A DNA stretch of 11,454 nucleotides. Origin: Clostridiaceae bacterium. GTDB lineage: Bacteria > Bacillota > Clostridia > Oscillospirales > Acutalibacteraceae. Shown here in pieces: positions 1 to 6,781 of the stretch; position 1 is the stretch's first letter; every line of letters begins with the position of its first letter. The notes under the pieces were generated by a model. It worked only from the letters and a program-made list of their open reading frames with translations, was not told the origin of the DNA and did no database searches. A program made the position numbers and the translations under genes. The stretch spans positions 1 through 11,454 of the forward strand of contig CAJGCX010000051.1 in NCBI GenBank assembly GCA_904501895.1. Direction: 5' to 3'.

Positions 1-941
1 ATAGCATTTGTACCGCAGAAGAGGAAGAAGAGACCACCAAGCATAAAGATAAGGCTCTTTCTTTCTCCCTTTGAAAGCTTTTCTGCTTTTCTTGCAGCCT
101 TTTCAGCCTTCTTAGCTGCCTTTTCATCAGCGTACTGATTCTTTGCAGCAACATCCTCAAGGCTTGAAGGCTCATGAACGAAGATACGAACAACAAGCAT
201 ACCGATAACCATAACGATAGCACCAAGAAGGAATACGTATGGGAAGCTTGTCTGCTGCTCATTTTCAGCAGTAACCTTAACACCTGTTACAAGAAGGTAG
301 ATAGCACTAACAAGAGCACCTGCAACCATACCGATAACTGAACCTACACCACCCATAAGGTTGATGATAGCGTTACCCTCTGAACGAAGCTCAGGAGGAG
401 TAAGAGCAGGCATCAATGCAACTGCAGGAGCACGCCAGAGTGACATTGAGAATACGAAAAGGATAATGAAGAACATTGTTACAGGAAGAGTTGACTTCAA
501 TGCCACCCATGGAATAAGAGCAAAAAGAAGTGCTGAAACAGGTGCACCGTAAACAATGAATGGACGACGTTTACCAAGCTTTGAACGGCAACGGTCAGAA
601 AGCTTACCAAATGTAGGCTGGAAAATAACACCGAAAATGTTATCGAATGTCATAATAACACCGATGAAGAGTGGTACAAGTGTAATACCGCCACCTGCAA
701 CATTAACATCCTGACCCTGTGTTTTTGCAAATTCAGCAAGAACAGGGAATGCCTCGTTAAGCTTTGCACTTAAATTTGTAATGAAAAGTGATTCTGTAAG
801 CAATCTGTTAAGAATCTTTGTAATGTATGGGTCATAAATAGCCCATGCAATTGATGTTGTGAGGAAAGCGAAGCCTGTAAGGATAGTGTGTCCTGTATGA
901 AGCTTACCATTTTTCTCACAGAAAAGTTGGTTTTTACTCAT
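1..941 (-). CDS. MFS transporter, SLC45/GPH-like sugar permease (5' part, truncated by window edge)
   Basis: Multi-pass membrane transporter, probably importing a sugar or glycoside with a cation; the substrate cannot be read. About 313 N-terminal residues are present and the C-terminal half lies beyond base 1. After a short polar N-terminus come hydrophobic helices. The cytoplasmic loop near residues 112-127 reads GKLSDRCRSKLGKRRP, the loop signature of the MFS/GPH/SLC45 group. Five or six further hydrophobic stretches follow, then a Lys/Ala/Glu-rich cytoplasmic linker at about 265-295 (repeated KAAKKAEKAARKAEK pattern), as expected between helices 6 and 7, and the start of helix 7. The ATG at 941 is preceded by AGGAGG (951-956) at 9-base spacing, which fixes the start. 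It lies downstream of, and codirectional with, the DUF2804 gene but 193 bases away with its own candidate promoter. MFS assignment is firm; the SLC45-like placement rests on overall resemblance. Confidence 0.85.
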   Translation of the reverse strand, partial: MSKNQLFCEKNGKLHTGHTILTGFAFLTTSIAWAIYDPYITKILNRLLTESLFITNLSAKLNEAFPVLAEFAKTQGQDVNVAGGGITLVPLFIGVIMTFDNIFGVIFQPTFGKLSDRCRSKLGKRRPFIVYGAPVSALLFALIPWVALKSTLPVTMFFIILFVFSMSLWRAPAVALMPALTPPELRSEGNAIINLMGGVGSVIGMVAGALVSAIYLLVTGVKVTAENEQQTSFPYVFLLGAIVMVIGMLVVRIFVHEPSSLEDVAAKNQYADEKAAKKAEKAARKAEKLSKGERKSLIFMLGGLFFLFCGTNA

Positions 942-984
942 TTGTGTGTACCTCCTATATTTTTATCCAAAAATATACAGATGT

Positions 985-1013
985 ATTATACATTATTTTT
1001 CCCAAAAATTAAA
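985..1013 (-). promoter_or_regulatory. Candidate promoter of the MFS gene
   Basis: On the minus strand a perfect TATAAT (985-990) is preceded at 17 bases by TTTAAT (1008-1013), a weak -35. The -10 sits inside the 11-base palindrome TGTATTATACA (982-992), which could be an operator or chance in AT-rich DNA. The predicted start leaves a leader of roughly 35-40 bases before the ATG at 941. Confidence 0.4.
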
Positions 1014-1085
1014 GGTAAAAATGTACTAAAAAGAAATTTATTTTTTGTACAGAGTGTTGAAAGGGGAAATTAATTGAAGATTAAT

Positions 1086-1124
1086 GTTAGGGGCTTCTCC
1101 TTGAGGAGAAGGCAACACCCCAAC
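1086..1124. repeat. Nested inverted repeat, likely a dispersed hairpin element
   Basis: A perfect 7-bp hairpin with a 4-base loop (CTTCTCC-TTGA-GGAGAAG, 1094-1111) sits inside outer arms GTTAGGGG (1086-1093) and CCCCAAC (1118-1124), which pair with one bulged base. It lies between the DUF2804 stop and the MFS leader. No T-tract follows on either strand, so it is not a standard intrinsic terminator. Similar CCTTCTCC..GGAGAAGG hairpins recur in many Ruminococcaceae-type genomes (recollection, not searched). Confidence 0.6.
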
Positions 1125-1134
1125 AAATTATATT

Positions 1135-2229
1135 TTACCACCTGTTCTCCACATATTCGCAAAATGCATAGAGGTCCTTGATTTCGATTTCCTTACCGTC
1201 ATCAAGAATTACTGTACCATTCCAAACACCATTCACCTGATGACAATGTGTACCTGCAACACCAACATTAAATTCTGATTCATAGTCATAATACGGAGTC
1301 ATAGTCATATTGAATCGACCGTCCTCGGAAATGATTTTCCACTCCTCCATATATCTGTCTTTAGGGAATTTTTCAACATCCACAGCACCGATTTTATGAG
1401 CCTTACCGTCCCAGAAAAGGCAGGTTTCAGTAGCATAGCTTTCGTCACCGATTGCCCATGTAATCTCGAAGCCAAACATATGCTTTTCACCATTTTCATC
1501 ATAGACATATTGTGAGCCATTTCCCCAATACCACACAAGGTTATATGGTGTATTTACACGACCCCAGTCCATATAGCAGAAGGTGTCTTCCTTTGAAAAT
1601 TCGTAAACATCATTACCGAATTTGTATGTACCACTTGTTGGCATACAATTCTGCTTTGTTGTCATAAAATATCGTGTAGGATGGTCCTTAAACGGAATTA
1701 CAGTTGTGATATTCTCGTGATTTGGCAAGATATCAAGGTGAAAATTACACTCAACCATTTTACCGTTGCAAGGTGCTTTAAACCAAAGAGTTTTGTATGT
1801 TTCGTGAGTGTCAAATTCGACCTGTGCCTCTCTTACATTTGCACGGAAATAGTTAGGCACATCACCCTTTGCAGGTAAAATATATTTGCTTTCTTTACCC
1901 ACATACATATAATTTGCCTCTGCAATAACCTTCTGATTTTTAAGGTCAACAAGCTTCGCACACACATATCCACCGATTGAAATATTCGCAAAGCTTAACT
2001 CAACAATGTAATTTTCGTTACGGATAATGTAAAAATCCCATTCTTTTTTACGCCAGTTAGGTGAAGAAAGATTTCTGTCGTATGTAAACACATTTCGTCT
2101 TGCCCAACCCTTTGCAAGGAGTGTTCCGTCCTTTGCTAAAAGTGGAGTTTCCTCTGTATATTCAATCTGCTTCGACTTTTCTTCCCATTCTGTAAAGCTT
2201 TTATATGTTCTTGGTAATTCGTTTGACAT
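1135..2229 (-). CDS. DUF2804 family protein
   Basis: A 364-residue protein of the DUF2804 family, whose biochemical function I do not know. The family signature is visible: DWGR at residues 221-224 followed by an aromatic run (LVWYWGNGSQ, 231-240), then GFEITWAIGD near 253-262 and a LFWDGKAHKI stretch near 271-280. No signal peptide or membrane segment is seen, so it is probably cytosolic; it is rich in beta-type alternation and aromatics. The ATG at 2229 is chosen because AAAGGGG lies 8 bases upstream and a near-consensus promoter (2251-2279) would start transcription at about 2244. The frame stays open upstream to 2517, but that part is dispersed-repeat DNA lying upstream of the promoter. 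A WalR/PhoP-type direct repeat flanks the promoter. It is transcribed alone or together with the MFS gene. Confidence 0.85.
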   Translation of the reverse strand: MSNELPRTYKSFTEWEEKSKQIEYTEETPLLAKDGTLLAKGWARRNVFTYDRNLSSPNWRKKEWDFYIIRNENYIVELSFANISIGGYVCAKLVDLKNQKVIAEANYMYVGKESKYILPAKGDVPNYFRANVREAQVEFDTHETYKTLWFKAPCNGKMVECNFHLDILPNHENITTVIPFKDHPTRYFMTTKQNCMPTSGTYKFGNDVYEFSKEDTFCYMDWGRVNTPYNLVWYWGNGSQYVYDENGEKHMFGFEITWAIGDESYATETCLFWDGKAHKIGAVDVEKFPKDRYMEEWKIISEDGRFNMTMTPYYDYESEFNVGVAGTHCHQVNGVWNGTVILDDGKEIEIKDLYAFCEYVENRW

Positions 2230-2250
2230 AATTTCATCCCCTTTGGAATC

Positions 2251-2279
2251 ATTATAACAGTACGGGAGAAAGATTTCAA
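2251..2279 (-). promoter_or_regulatory. Sigma-A promoter of the DUF2804 gene
   Basis: On the minus strand TTGAAA (2274-2279), a 17-base spacer and a perfect TATAAT (2251-2256) preceded by TGT, an extended -10. Transcription should begin near 2244, giving a leader of only about 15 bases that already contains the ribosome binding site. This decides the ATG at 2229 over any upstream start. Confidence 0.75.
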
Positions 2280-2285
2280 TAAGAT

Positions 2286-2302
2286 TGTAATTGTTATGTA
2301 AA
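2286..2302 (+). promoter_or_regulatory. WalR/PhoP-type direct repeat upstream of the DUF2804 promoter
   Basis: TGTAAT-N5-TGTAAA on the plus strand exactly fits the published WalR consensus TGTWAH-N5-TGTWAH. Read on the minus (coding) strand it is TTTACA-N5-ATTACA, which resembles a PhoP box. It begins 7 bases upstream of the -35 element, a usual place for an OmpR-family activator dimer. The 11-base periodicity is seen in the sequence; binding by the regulator encoded at 6768-7463 is inference. Confidence 0.45.
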
Positions 2303-2341
2303 TTGGAGGTTGTCGGGGTGTTAATATAGAGTAACATACCT

Positions 2342-2418
2342 TGTAGGGACGCTTCACGAAGCGTCCGTTCCAAAGTGTACTGATAACCTGATCGGGCGAT
2401 TCGTGAATCGCCCCTACA
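2342..2418. repeat. 77-bp element with terminal inverted repeats and two internal hairpins
   Basis: The ends are TGTAGGG (2342-2348) and CCCTACA (2412-2418), perfect inverted repeats. Just inside each end is a 20-base palindrome with 9-bp arms: GGACGCTTC/GAAGCGTCC (2347-2366) and GGGCGATTC/GAATCGCCC (2394-2413). The layout is that of a small non-autonomous palindromic element. Similar GTAGGGGCGATTC..GAATCGCCC repeats are common in Clostridia genomes (recollection). It encodes nothing. Its GC-richness contrasts with the surrounding DNA. Confidence 0.7.
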
Positions 2419-2452
2419 GAAATCGTTATTCCCATCACATTTATAATTGCAA

Positions 2453-2496
2453 CGCAGTTCCGACATTTTGCGCTTTGCGCTTTGCATTTTGCATTT
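2453..2496. repeat. Dispersed repeat, copy A, with internal TTTTGC/CTTTGC heptamers
   Basis: A 44-base segment starting CGCAG and ending in the heptamer run CATTTTG-CGCTTTG-CGCTTTG-CATTTTG-CATTT. A second copy in the same orientation lies at 10455-10498 and matches at 40 of 44 positions without gaps. The heptamer run is open in several frames and yields Lys/Cys/Ala-rich pseudo-peptides that are not real proteins. Confidence 0.75.
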
Positions 2497-2534
2497 GTGA
2501 ACAAAGCGATAAATCATAATTTAACCCTATAAAC

Positions 2535-2565
2535 AAAAAATGACGGAGGTGTAAGGCTCCGTCAT
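2535..2565 (-). terminator. Intrinsic terminator of the envelope-stress operon
   Basis: On the minus strand a perfect 9-bp stem (ATGACGGAG/CTCCGTCAT, 2540-2548 with 2557-2565) with an 8-base loop is followed at once by a run of T (complement of 2535-2540). It lies just after the stop at 2577, at the expected end of the seven-gene operon. Confidence 0.85.
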
Positions 2566-2576
2566 ACTGTTATTTA

Positions 2577-2807
2577 TTATTTAATTTTATCCTGAATTTC
2601 GACGATTTGAGCTTCTAACTCCTCAAGACGTTTTTCAAGAGCATTATACTCCTCTTCCCAGAGGGCATATTCCTTTGCATCGTCTTCGTCAGGCTGAAAA
2701 TCCTCAAGGTCAAAAAGCTGGTCTTCCAAATCCTCATACTTTTCGATAAGATTTTCCATTAACTCTTCAAGCTCTTTAACGCTGTTAAATTCTAATATTT
2801 CACCCAT
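2577..2807 (-). CDS. Acidic coiled-coil protein, 76 residues, unknown function
   Basis: I do not recognise the family. The product is very acidic (28 Asp/Glu against 7 Lys/Arg) and should form two helices, about residues 8-34 and 44-75, joined by an acidic linker. Leucines at heptad-like spacing (L13, L20, L27, L34; L57, L61, L64) suggest a hairpin coiled coil. No membrane segment or signal is present, so it is cytosolic. Its ATG lies 2 bases after the stop of the PspC gene, with a GATGGG purine stretch as weak ribosome binding site, so translation is probably coupled. It is the last gene before the operon terminator. A partner or regulator of the upstream PspC/HAAS membrane proteins is a guess from position only. 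Confidence 0.75.
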   Translation of the reverse strand: MGEILEFNSVKELEELMENLIEKYEDLEDQLFDLEDFQPDEDDAKEYALWEEEYNALEKRLEELEAQIVEIQDKIK

Positions 2808-2809
2808 AA

Positions 2810-3061
2810 TTACTTATTATTCCCATCCATTCTGTTTTGTTCAAATTCATTGTACTCATATTCAGGAAACGGACTTTGCGGAATTACGAATGCAAGAATT
2901 GCGTAAACAGCAATGCAAGGTACTGCTGCTGTAAAAAGTGCAATCAAGGCATAAGCAACTCTTACGATTGTAGGGTCAATTCCGAAAAATTCGGCAACAC
3001 CTGCACAAACACCGCTGATTTTCTTGTCACTGCTTTTATATAATTTCTTCTCTTTAAACAC
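2810..3061 (-). CDS. PspC domain membrane protein
   Basis: An 83-residue protein that is almost entirely a PspC domain (about residues 5-62). It opens with a basic KLYKSSDKKISGVCAGVAEF segment, followed by GIDPTIVRVAY and a hydrophobic helix at about 33-60; an acidic tail (EYEYNEFEQ) follows. PspC domains in other bacteria take part in envelope or phage-shock-type stress signalling at the cytoplasmic membrane. The start is a GTG at 3061 with GGAGGGG (3068-3074) at 6-base spacing; no ATG lies near. It sits in a tight operon 19 bases after the 61-residue membrane protein and 2 bases before the coiled-coil protein. No PspA or PspB is seen here. Confidence 0.9.
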   Translation of the reverse strand: MFKEKKLYKSSDKKISGVCAGVAEFFGIDPTIVRVAYALIALFTAAVPCIAVYAILAFVIPQSPFPEYEYNEFEQNRMDGNNK

Positions 3062-3080
3062 TATTTTCCCCTCCGTGTTT

Positions 3081-3266
3081 TTATGTTGTTTTTATAATTT
3101 CATTAATATTATTTCTGTTTTCCTCTGCCCTGTATTCTCTGTACTGCTCAACACCGTATTCGATGCCTGTTTTAATAAGCTCACCACCACAAACAATAAA
3201 GCTTATAAATGTTGTAAGAAGAGAAATGAGGAAAAGAATTACGAAAGTTATCATAGCTTTTTTCAC
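3081..3266 (-). CDS. Small single-pass membrane protein, 61 residues
   Basis: Family not recognised. One hydrophobic segment at about residues 5-27 (ITFVILFLISLLTTFISFIV) follows a short MKKAM start, and a charged tail with EYGVEQYREYRAEENRNN comes after it. This could be an anchored small protein or an uncleaved signal-like peptide. The start is GTG at 3266, only 3 bases after the HAAS gene stop, with a GGGGGA purine run inside the end of that gene as ribosome binding site. The coding call rests on its tight fit between two clear genes in the same direction, the membrane-protein composition and the lack of any other explanation for the 205-base gap. Confidence 0.7.
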   Translation of the reverse strand: MKKAMITFVILFLISLLTTFISFIVCGGELIKTGIEYGVEQYREYRAEENRNNINEIIKTT

Positions 3267-3269
3267 TGC

Positions 3270-3752
3270 TTATTCCCCCTTATTCATTCTGTCAACACAT
3301 TCCTTAATCTGGAAAATTGTCCAGAGGAGTGTTATTACACCAAGGCAGAAAACTGTACTTGTTGAAGCAACTGCAAAAACAAGGAATGCCACCGATCCGA
3401 TTGCAGGTACAATAAAACTGTATGCAACAATCATTATTACAACTGCTATGAAAAGACCTAATGTAATTGGAATTGCGAAAAACGCCTGAAAAACGTTCCA
3501 GAAAAACGCCACAGTCCAAAAGCTTTTGTTGTTTTTCATTGGCTTTACTTTTTCAGGTGGTGTATCACCAAGAAAATGTCTTGCGCAGTTATACGGACTA
3601 CCCAATTCCATACAAATCTGATTTTCTGTTTTTCCTGACTTTTCACCTTTTTTGAAATACTCACGATATTCGTTCATGATTTTGTTTTGTTTATCGCGAG
3701 GCAAAACTCTTATATAATGATACAGTTCATTTAAAAAGTCTATTTTATTCAT
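3270..3752 (-). CDS. HAAS (DUF1700) domain membrane protein
   Basis: A 160-residue protein with a cytosolic HAAS/DUF1700 domain at about 1-62 (NKIDFLNELYHYIRVLP, then EYREYFKKG and ELGSPYNCARHFL) and a hydrophobic region at about 78-150 holding probably three membrane helices. HAAS proteins are membrane-bound and are often paired with PadR-type regulators or with PspC/DUF4097-type envelope-stress proteins. Here the partner is a two-component system and a PspC protein. The ATG at 3752 has GAGGAG (3761-3766) at 8-base spacing. It lies 29 bases after the HtrA stop, with no promoter or terminator visible between, so it is a member of the same operon. Confidence 0.85.
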   Translation of the reverse strand: MNKIDFLNELYHYIRVLPRDKQNKIMNEYREYFKKGEKSGKTENQICMELGSPYNCARHFLGDTPPEKVKPMKNNKSFWTVAFFWNVFQAFFAIPITLGLFIAVVIMIVAYSFIVPAIGSVAFLVFAVASTSTVFCLGVITLLWTIFQIKECVDRMNKGE

Positions 3753-3781
3753 TTGTCATTCTCCTCATTTGAGTAGAGTTT

Positions 3782-5227
3782 TTAATTGCCAAATGGGAAA
3801 TAGAAGCCGTTGTCTGTTGTTTCTTCCTGTTGCTGTGATGTGCTTGAGTCCTCGACAAGCTTAACATTCACATCAAATGTTGAAATGTTGTAGTTTGAGT
3901 CAACTCTGCAGATTGTGAGAGTGATAACATCTCCAACCTTACCATTTTCAATTACCTCAAGGAGCACCTCATAAGTGTCAAGGTTCTTACCGTTAACTGC
4001 AGTAATCATATCGCCTGACTTAACCTCAGTATTGAGAAGGTCACTGCCATTCATAATACTGCTGATGACAATTGAGCCTGCAGGAAGCTTGTTTGCCTTT
4101 ACAATAATTGAATACATCTGATTCTGTGATGCAGGTGTGAAGTTGATGCCGAGAACAGGTCTGTTTGAAACATAGCCATTCTTAATAAGCTCATCAACAA
4201 TCTCCTTTACAGTTGATGTAGGCACAGAGAAGCCCATACCCTCATATTCAGTTGAAGCAATTTTTGATGAGTTAATGCCGATTACCTGACCGTATTCATT
4301 AACGAGTGCACCACCTGAGTTACCAGGATTGATTGCAGCGGTATGCTGAATACAAGCAACCTCATAACCGACAGGGCTGTCGATAGGTCTGCCGATAGCA
4401 GAAACCATACCGTTTGTAAACGAACCGAAGAACTGTGTGCCACCAGGATTACCGATAGCGTAAACTGTGTCACCTACTTCGATATTATCAGTTGAAGCAA
4501 ATTCTGCAGGCTTAAGGTCAGTTGAATTTACACGAAGAAGTCCGATATCAGTTTTCATATCTGTACCGACAACTACAGCGTCATACTGTGTACCGTCTGC
4601 AGTCTGAACAATAATCTGTGGATTGTTTGCTTCAATAACGTGAGCACATGTTACGATATATGTTGCAGTTTTATCACCGTTAAGACCCATTACAACGCCT
4701 GTGCCTTCAGAATAAACTGTCTGCTGATTTCGTGTGTAAACAAGGACACCAACGGAGCTATCCTTAACCTTCTTATACACGTCTCCTGCAGAATTAACAT
4801 CCTCTGCAGAAATCGGAGGCTCAACAACGCTCATCTGTGTATCGTCACCACTCTGCACATTACCCTTTTTGTCATCATCACCTGTAAATGCAGAAATAAG
4901 CACTCCGATAGAAATAACAAACACTGCAAGGAGAATAAGCACTGTTGTAAGACAACCTTTTTTCTTGCCCTTTGACTTTTTCTTCTGTGGCTGTTGTGCA
5001 GTTGGGTTGTAGCCATAATTTCCATAAGGCATATACTGACTTTGCTGATTATTATTGTTGTTATAATTATAAGTATATTGTGGATTATAATTTGTCGAAT
5101 ATCCTGTTGGTGGAGTTACAGGCTCCTGTTTTGGTGGGGTATAAGTTTCATGTGGCTCCTGCTTCGGAGTATTGTCAACACCTTCACCATTATTCAAATC
5201 AAAATCTCTGTTCATATTTTCATCCAT
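3782..5227 (-). CDS. htrA: Membrane-anchored HtrA/DegP-type serine protease with PDZ domain
   Basis: A 481-residue protein-quality-control protease acting on the outer face of the membrane. In order: a cytosolic low-complexity tail rich in Pro/Gln/Asn/Tyr (about 20-82); a Lys-rich stop (KKKSKGKKKG); one membrane helix at about 92-113; a trypsin-like domain; and a PDZ domain at about 358-455. The catalytic triad is complete: His196 in TCAHVIE, Asp227 in TDIGLLRV, Ser304 in NPGNSGGAL. The ATG at 5227 is preferred because GGGAG (5236-5240) lies 8 bases ahead; an in-frame GTG at 5242 overlaps that site. It follows the sensor kinase by 18 bases. The same kinase-to-htrA adjacency is known from the vic/wal loci of streptococci. 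In Gram-positives HtrA clears misfolded exported proteins and is often induced by envelope two-component systems. Confidence 0.93.
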   Translation of the reverse strand: MDENMNRDFDLNNGEGVDNTPKQEPHETYTPPKQEPVTPPTGYSTNYNPQYTYNYNNNNNQQSQYMPYGNYGYNPTAQQPQKKKSKGKKKGCLTTVLILLAVFVISIGVLISAFTGDDDKKGNVQSGDDTQMSVVEPPISAEDVNSAGDVYKKVKDSSVGVLVYTRNQQTVYSEGTGVVMGLNGDKTATYIVTCAHVIEANNPQIIVQTADGTQYDAVVVGTDMKTDIGLLRVNSTDLKPAEFASTDNIEVGDTVYAIGNPGGTQFFGSFTNGMVSAIGRPIDSPVGYEVACIQHTAAINPGNSGGALVNEYGQVIGINSSKIASTEYEGMGFSVPTSTVKEIVDELIKNGYVSNRPVLGINFTPASQNQMYSIIVKANKLPAGSIVISSIMNGSDLLNTEVKSGDMITAVNGKNLDTYEVLLEVIENGKVGDVITLTICRVDSNYNISTFDVNVKLVEDSSTSQQQEETTDNGFYFPFGN

Positions 5228-5235
5228 ATACGTTT

Positions 5236-5240
5236 CTCCC
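5236..5240 (-). promoter_or_regulatory. Ribosome binding site that decides the htrA start
   Basis: GGGAG on the minus strand lies 8 bases before the ATG at 5227. It overlaps the alternative GTG at 5240-5242, which itself has no purine-rich site upstream, so the shorter reading is favoured. Confidence 0.6.
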
Positions 5241-5245
5241 ACTGA

Positions 5246-6781
5246 TTAAGAGTTATTTTTACCATTACCCTTTGGTAATGTGAATGTGAATCTTGTAAAT
5301 TTATCCTTTTCACTTTCTGCAAAGATTGTGCCACCGTGCATTTCAATAATAGTCTTGCAAAGGTAGAGTCCGAGACCTGCACTCTTTACATCATAGCTTC
5401 GTGATTTATCAACCTTATAAAATCTCTCGAAAATTCTTCCTGTTTCTTCAGATGAAATTCCCTCACCTGTATTTTCGATTGAAACAAAGGCTTTACCACT
5501 CTTATCCTCACCTGCAAAAACAGTGATTGTACCATTTTCGTTGGTAAACTTAACTGCATTATCCACAAGGTTATACACAACCTGATAAAGCATATCACGG
5601 TCAGCGTAAACATTAGTTGCATTTAAGGATTCAAAACCATTTATTGTGATATTTTTCTTTTCAATTTCCTGCTCAAAGGTGAGCATACAGTTTACAATCT
5701 GCTGTACCACATCAAAATTAGTTGGCTTGATTTCAAGCTCACCTGCCTCAATTTTTGAAAGATTGAGCATTGATGTAACAAGGCGTGAAAGTCGTTTTAC
5801 CTCACCTGAAACTATGCTTAAATATTCACCGTGCTTTTCAGGTGGAATTGTACCGTCAAGCATTCCGTCAATAAAACCACCGATTGTGGTCATCGGAGTT
5901 TTAAGCTCGTGTGACACATTTGCAACAAAGCTTCGTCGTGAGGACTCAAGCACCGAAAGTGCAGTTGCCATTTTATTAAAGGACTGACAAAGCTCAGCCA
6001 ATTCGTCATTACCACGGACTGTGATTCTCTTGCTAAAATCCCCCTGTGCATAGGACTTTGTGGCATTTGACATCTGTCGTAAAGGATTTGTAAGCTTTGC
6101 TGTAAAAGCGTAAATTACAAGGAATGACAATGCCGAAGCAAATATTGCAGATGACAGGTACATACCACCTAAATTAAGAGCGTATTCTGCAAGTCCTGAT
6201 TGTACAGGTGTGCTTGCAAAAAATGCACCGACAAACGTATCCTGCACATAAACAGGACTTCCTGCAAAAAAGGTATCCTCTGCAAAAAGACCTTCAACAG
6301 ACTTTCTGCTGAAATATTCACCTTCCGAAACAGTCTTCATTATGCTTTCAGGAATCCTGTATCCACTGTGGACAAGACACCCTTCACTACTTGGTGAATA
6401 ATTATAGAGAAAATCCTCCTGACAGATAATTACCTTACCGTCATGGTTTACGAAAAAGATGTCAATGTCAACTGCATTTGCTGTAACACCGATATTATTG
6501 CTTAGCAAAATCAGTGCATTACTGACATCATCTGAATTTTTACATTCCGACAAGATATTTTCGCCGTATTCTGCACTTTGCTGCACGTTTGATATTAAAA
6601 GCTCCTGGGTTTCCTTCGCCCAACGATTTGAAAGAAAGACCGTAAGGGCAGACATCAGCACAAGATAGCTCACAAGCATAAGGGCTGTCATAATAGTCAG
6701 GTACTTCGCAAAAAGCGGAAGATGAGTAAAAAAGCTTTTCACCTGACGTGCGTATCTTTTAAAAATATTACTTCTTGCCAT
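5246..6781 (-). CDS. Two-component sensor histidine kinase, WalK/PhoR-like
   Basis: A 511-residue membrane kinase. Helix 1 at about 27-51, an extracytoplasmic sensor of about 150 residues, helix 2 at about 206-228, HAMP at about 229-281, then HisKA with SHELKTP (phospho-acceptor His291) and HATPase_c with NLVDNAVKF (N box), NTGEGIS (G1), FERFYKVD (F box) and GLGLY (G2). The sensor has VNHDGKVI and PVYVQDTFVGAFF stretches that look Cache-like; this is an impression. No PAS domain is seen between HAMP and HisKA, unlike Bacillus WalK. The ATG at 6781 overlaps the regulator stop by 14 bases, typical coupling; an in-frame TTG at 6802 is possible but poorly placed. Kinase class is certain. A WalK role is inferred from the partner, htrA and nearby walJ/rlmH. 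Confidence 0.92.
   Translation of the reverse strand: MARSNIFKRYARQVKSFFTHLPLFAKYLTIMTALMLVSYLVLMSALTVFLSNRWAKETQELLISNVQQSAEYGENILSECKNSDDVSNALILLSNNIGVTANAVDIDIFFVNHDGKVIICQEDFLYNYSPSSEGCLVHSGYRIPESIMKTVSEGEYFSRKSVEGLFAEDTFFAGSPVYVQDTFVGAFFASTPVQSGLAEYALNLGGMYLSSAIFASALSFLVIYAFTAKLTNPLRQMSNATKSYAQGDFSKRITVRGNDELAELCQSFNKMATALSVLESSRRSFVANVSHELKTPMTTIGGFIDGMLDGTIPPEKHGEYLSIVSGEVKRLSRLVTSMLNLSKIEAGELEIKPTNFDVVQQIVNCMLTFEQEIEKKNITINGFESLNATNVYADRDMLYQVVYNLVDNAVKFTNENGTITVFAGEDKSGKAFVSIENTGEGISSEETGRIFERFYKVDKSRSYDVKSAGLGLYLCKTIIEMHGGTIFAESEKDKFTRFTFTLPKGNGKNNS

Noticed and set aside
2461..2496. CRISPR array or tandem-repeat minisatellite
   Set aside because: The repeat units are 7 bases with no spacers, and the second copy is 8 kb away.
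2136..2504. 122-residue Lys/Cys-rich reading frame on the minus strand
   Set aside because: It is a frame through the heptamer repeat and the 77-bp element that then overlaps the DUF2804 start out of frame; a classic false repeat-derived protein.
2230..2517. N-terminal extension of the DUF2804 protein by 96 residues
   Set aside because: The extension is translated dispersed-repeat DNA, lies upstream of the promoter at 2251-2279, and has no family likeness; the ATG at 2229 has a ribosome binding site.
3024..3365. Plus-strand open frame of 113 codons, Cys/Phe-rich
   Set aside because: It is antisense across three genes of the stress operon, with no ribosome binding site and composition expected of a shadow frame.
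4640..4975. Plus-strand open frame of 111 codons with many Cys and His
   Set aside because: It is antisense to the HtrA protease domain, whose catalytic residues and codon pattern explain the sequence; no ribosome binding site or family likeness.
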